The translations under genes and the position numbers were made by a program. DNA of 64,000 nt from Monoplex corrugatus (Eukaryota > Mollusca > Gastropoda > Littorinimorpha > Ranellidae). This document shows, one piece after another, positions 61,833 through 64,000 of this stretch. Positions within the stretch are counted from its first letter, which is position 1. Each line of letters starts with the position of its first letter. Under the pieces are notes generated by a model. It made no database searches. It saw only the letters and a program-made list of their open reading frames with translations, and was not told the origin of the DNA. The stretch is from assembly GCA_030674185.1 (NCBI GenBank), contig CM060308.1, positions 38,010,238 to 38,074,237 of the forward strand, in the 5' to 3' direction.

Positions 61833-63580
61833 CAGCTTGGCTGAAAACAAAATGCAAAGAAATAGAAGACCGACACAAAACGGGTCCTCAGTGTATGTAC
61901 AGACGAATTGAAGAAATTGTCCACAGGAAAAATACATGCACATCAACTGGTTGCTTAACATCGAAAGATGGTACGCTTCTCATGGAAAAAGATAAAATAT
62001 TAGACAGATGGGTAGAGTACATTAAAGACCTTTTTGAAGATGACAGAAATGTAGAACACATTATAATAAAGAACTTCGAAGGACCACCCATAATAAAAGA
62101 TGATGTTAGAGCAGCACTGAAAAAGATGAAACCAGGAAAAGCCCCAGGACCAGACAGCATTACTACAGAGATGATTGAAGCCCTGGAGGAATTCGGTATA
62201 CAAAAAAATAACAGTCCTCCGAAATAAAATTTATGACACTGGAAAAATCCCTAAAGATATGTCAAAATCAATTTTCATTGCACTTCCAAAGAAGACAGAG
62301 GCTATAGAACGCGAATTTCATCGCATAATGAGTTTGATGAGTCATGTAACCAAGATCCTATTAAGAATAATCATGATGAGGACAAGGAATAGAATCAACA
62401 GAGAAATAGCAGATGAACAGTGTGGATTTGTGGAAGGGAAAGGAACTATTAATGCCATATACATCCTAAGAACTATCACAGAGAGGTCAATCGAGATGAA
62501 CAAGGATTTATATTTATGCTTTGTCGATTATACCAAAGCTTTCGATCGGGTAAGACATGAAGAATTGATCAACCAAATATAAAGACTCAATATTGATGGA
62601 AAAGATCTACGAATAATCAGAAATATGTATTGGGAACAAACAGCTACAATGAGAATAGAAAACGATATAAGCTCTTTCCAAAACATCAAAAGAGGAGTCA
62701 GACAAGGTTATGTTTTGTCACCAGATCTGTTTTCACTTTACAGCGAAAACATCATGAGAAACCTAGAGGAAGACCCTGGATTAAAGGTTGGAGGAAAAAT
62801 GATAAACAATATTCGATACGCAGATGACACCGTGCTAACTGCAAAAAATGAAGGGGACCTACAAAACTTTGTGAATATACTAGAAATAGAAAGCAGAGGT
62901 AAAGGGTTGGAACTAAACAGCAGACAGACTGAAGTCATGGTGATCAGTAAAAAGCATGAAATCCCCTTATGCAAATTAACAGCAAACGGCACAACCTTGA
63001 GACAGGTTGATAAATTTAATTACCTGGGAGCGATCATTTCACCAGACGGCAGATGCACATCAGAAATAGGCAGCAGAATCAGCCAAGCGAAAACAACATT
63101 CAAGAAGATGAAAAGCATTCTTACCAACAAATGCCTATCAATTGACATCAGGAAGAGAGTTCTGGAATGTTATATAGAACCAATACTGTTGTACGGTTGC
63201 GAGGCGAGGACAGTCAACAAGCAAAGCCAGAACAAGGTTGAGGCAGCCGAGATGTGGTTTGTAAGAAGGATGTTGAGAGTTCCATGGACAGCAAAGAAAA
63301 CAAACGAGACAGTCTTGATGGAGGCAGACACAAGTAGATCATTCATAAGGAAGATTAGGAAAAGACAGGCAACATTTATATATCACTTTTTTTGAAGAAG
63401 GGGGAATTGGAATACCTGGTCCCAACGGGAAAGCTGGAGGGAAAGAGAGCACAGGTAGACCCAGTGAGAAGATGCTAGGCGGACTTGCAGAGTGGCTGGG
63501 GACAAGGAGGGTGGAAGAGATGCTTGAGGCAACAAGAGATTTTTGCAGCAAGGCACCTGATGATGATGATGACAAACAAA
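61824..63580 (+). mobile_element. RTE-like LINE nested in the Rex1-like LINE, 9-bp TSD
   Basis: Insert 61,833-63,571, flanked by ACAAACAAA at 61,824-61,832 and 63,572-63,580. It encodes most of a reverse transcriptase in three broken frames: KMKPGKAPGPDSITTEM; FIALPKKT, DYTKAFDRVRHEEL; GVRQGYVLSPDLFSL, IRYADDTVLTA, VDKFNYLGAIIS, LYGCEARTVNKQSQNKVEAA, RRMLRVPW. It ends in (GAT)n. 5'-truncated, with no endonuclease of its own. It is the most complete member of the family seen at 3,436, 7,381 and 45,691. Confidence 0.9.
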
Positions 63581-64000
63581 AACTCAATGCCGTGAAACCA
63601 GCGAAGAAATCTGTGAAAAACTGGTCTGCAGTAGCTATTGACACACTCAAGGGTTGTTCTCATTGCACTGACTGGTCTGTGTTCAGTGATGCATGTGAAA
63701 ATTGACGAATATACTGACTGTATTACCCCATACATAAACTTTTGTGAAGACCTTTGTATTCTCGCAAAAACTTAACTATTTATGGAAACGCAAAGCCCTG
63801 GTTCTCCAAAGATATAAGTCAAAAACTACAGGTAAAGACTCTTTACATGGGAGTGGGAATAAATTAGATTACAACAAAGCAAAGTGAGAAGCACAGAAAG
63901 CAATCAAGCAAGCAAAGAGAAAGTACTGCCAAAAACTAGAGCACAGCATTTTACATCAAATGACACTCGTGCAGTGTGGCAAGGTCTGCGAGCCATTACC
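63572..64000 (+). mobile_element. Rex1-like LINE, continuation to window edge
   Basis: KQKLNAVKPAKKSVKNWS, CTDWSVFSDAC, TDCITPYINFCEDLC and KPWFSKDI: the linker between endonuclease and reverse transcriptase of the same element. It runs off the window, so the reverse transcriptase domain is not visible. Confidence 0.7.

Noticed and set aside
61628..62227. 199-codon fused frame as a novel LINE domain combination
   Set aside because: The fusion point coincides with the left 9-bp target-site duplication of a nested RTE, so it is an accident of insertion.

Overview
The window is eukaryotic, repeat-rich, intron-bearing DNA, probably from a marine invertebrate. I favour a gastropod mollusc: several tRNA-derived SINE-like repeats and the L2/CR1-, RTE- and Rex1-like LINEs resemble molluscan repeats I remember, but I could not check this by search. 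There is no prokaryotic-style gene density, and no rRNA, convincing tRNA gene or CRISPR array.

The window is built by two nested levels of duplication. An old block of about 17.5 kb, here called A-B-U-C, is present as A1-B1-U-C1 (about 1-41,120), A2-B2-U'-C2 (about 41,120-58,630) and a truncated A3 (58,630-60,760). The paralogues look roughly 85-90 % identical by eye. Inside the first block the U part is a recent tandem triplication: 7,717-17,710, 17,711-27,707 and 27,708-37,710, each about 10.0 kb and nearly identical. The triplication breakpoints lie inside two unrelated retrotransposons that share only CCAGGT. An L2/CR1-like LINE (about 36,447-39,863) is complete only in the third copy.

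Each A-B-U-C block carries the remains of one multi-exon gene on the minus strand, which I do not recognise. Its parts are a TATA-like promoter and an exon 1 encoding a signal peptide (94 codons, 13,889-14,170 in copy 1), exons 2-4 in U, exon 5 in B, and a terminal exon with a stop and AATAAA in A. Exon lengths and splice phases agree between the diverged paralogues: 282/282, 108/108, 163/163, 195/196 and 116/116 nt, with two matching split codons. Both paralogues carry different stops or frameshifts in exons 2-4, so the visible loci look like decaying members of a tandem secreted-protein family. Exon 1 is indel-free, and by hand count 33 of 94 residues differ between U and U' with very few silent changes. 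The triplication multiplied promoter plus exons 1-4 but not exon 5 or the 3' end.

The rest is mobile elements and simple repeats: RTE-like LINE pieces (3,436-4,358; 7,381-7,860; 45,691-46,155; 51,304-52,158; 61,833-63,571), L2-like pieces (4,375-5,090; 41,711-42,548), a Rex1-like LINE running off the right edge and split by an RTE with a 9-bp target-site duplication, five SINE-like elements per U unit, a degenerate GTTCAGCTCA array in intron 3, a 60-80 bp minisatellite in B, and many CA/TG, CT/GA, TA and CCAA microsatellites. Most long open frames in the window are microsatellite translations or LINE fragments.
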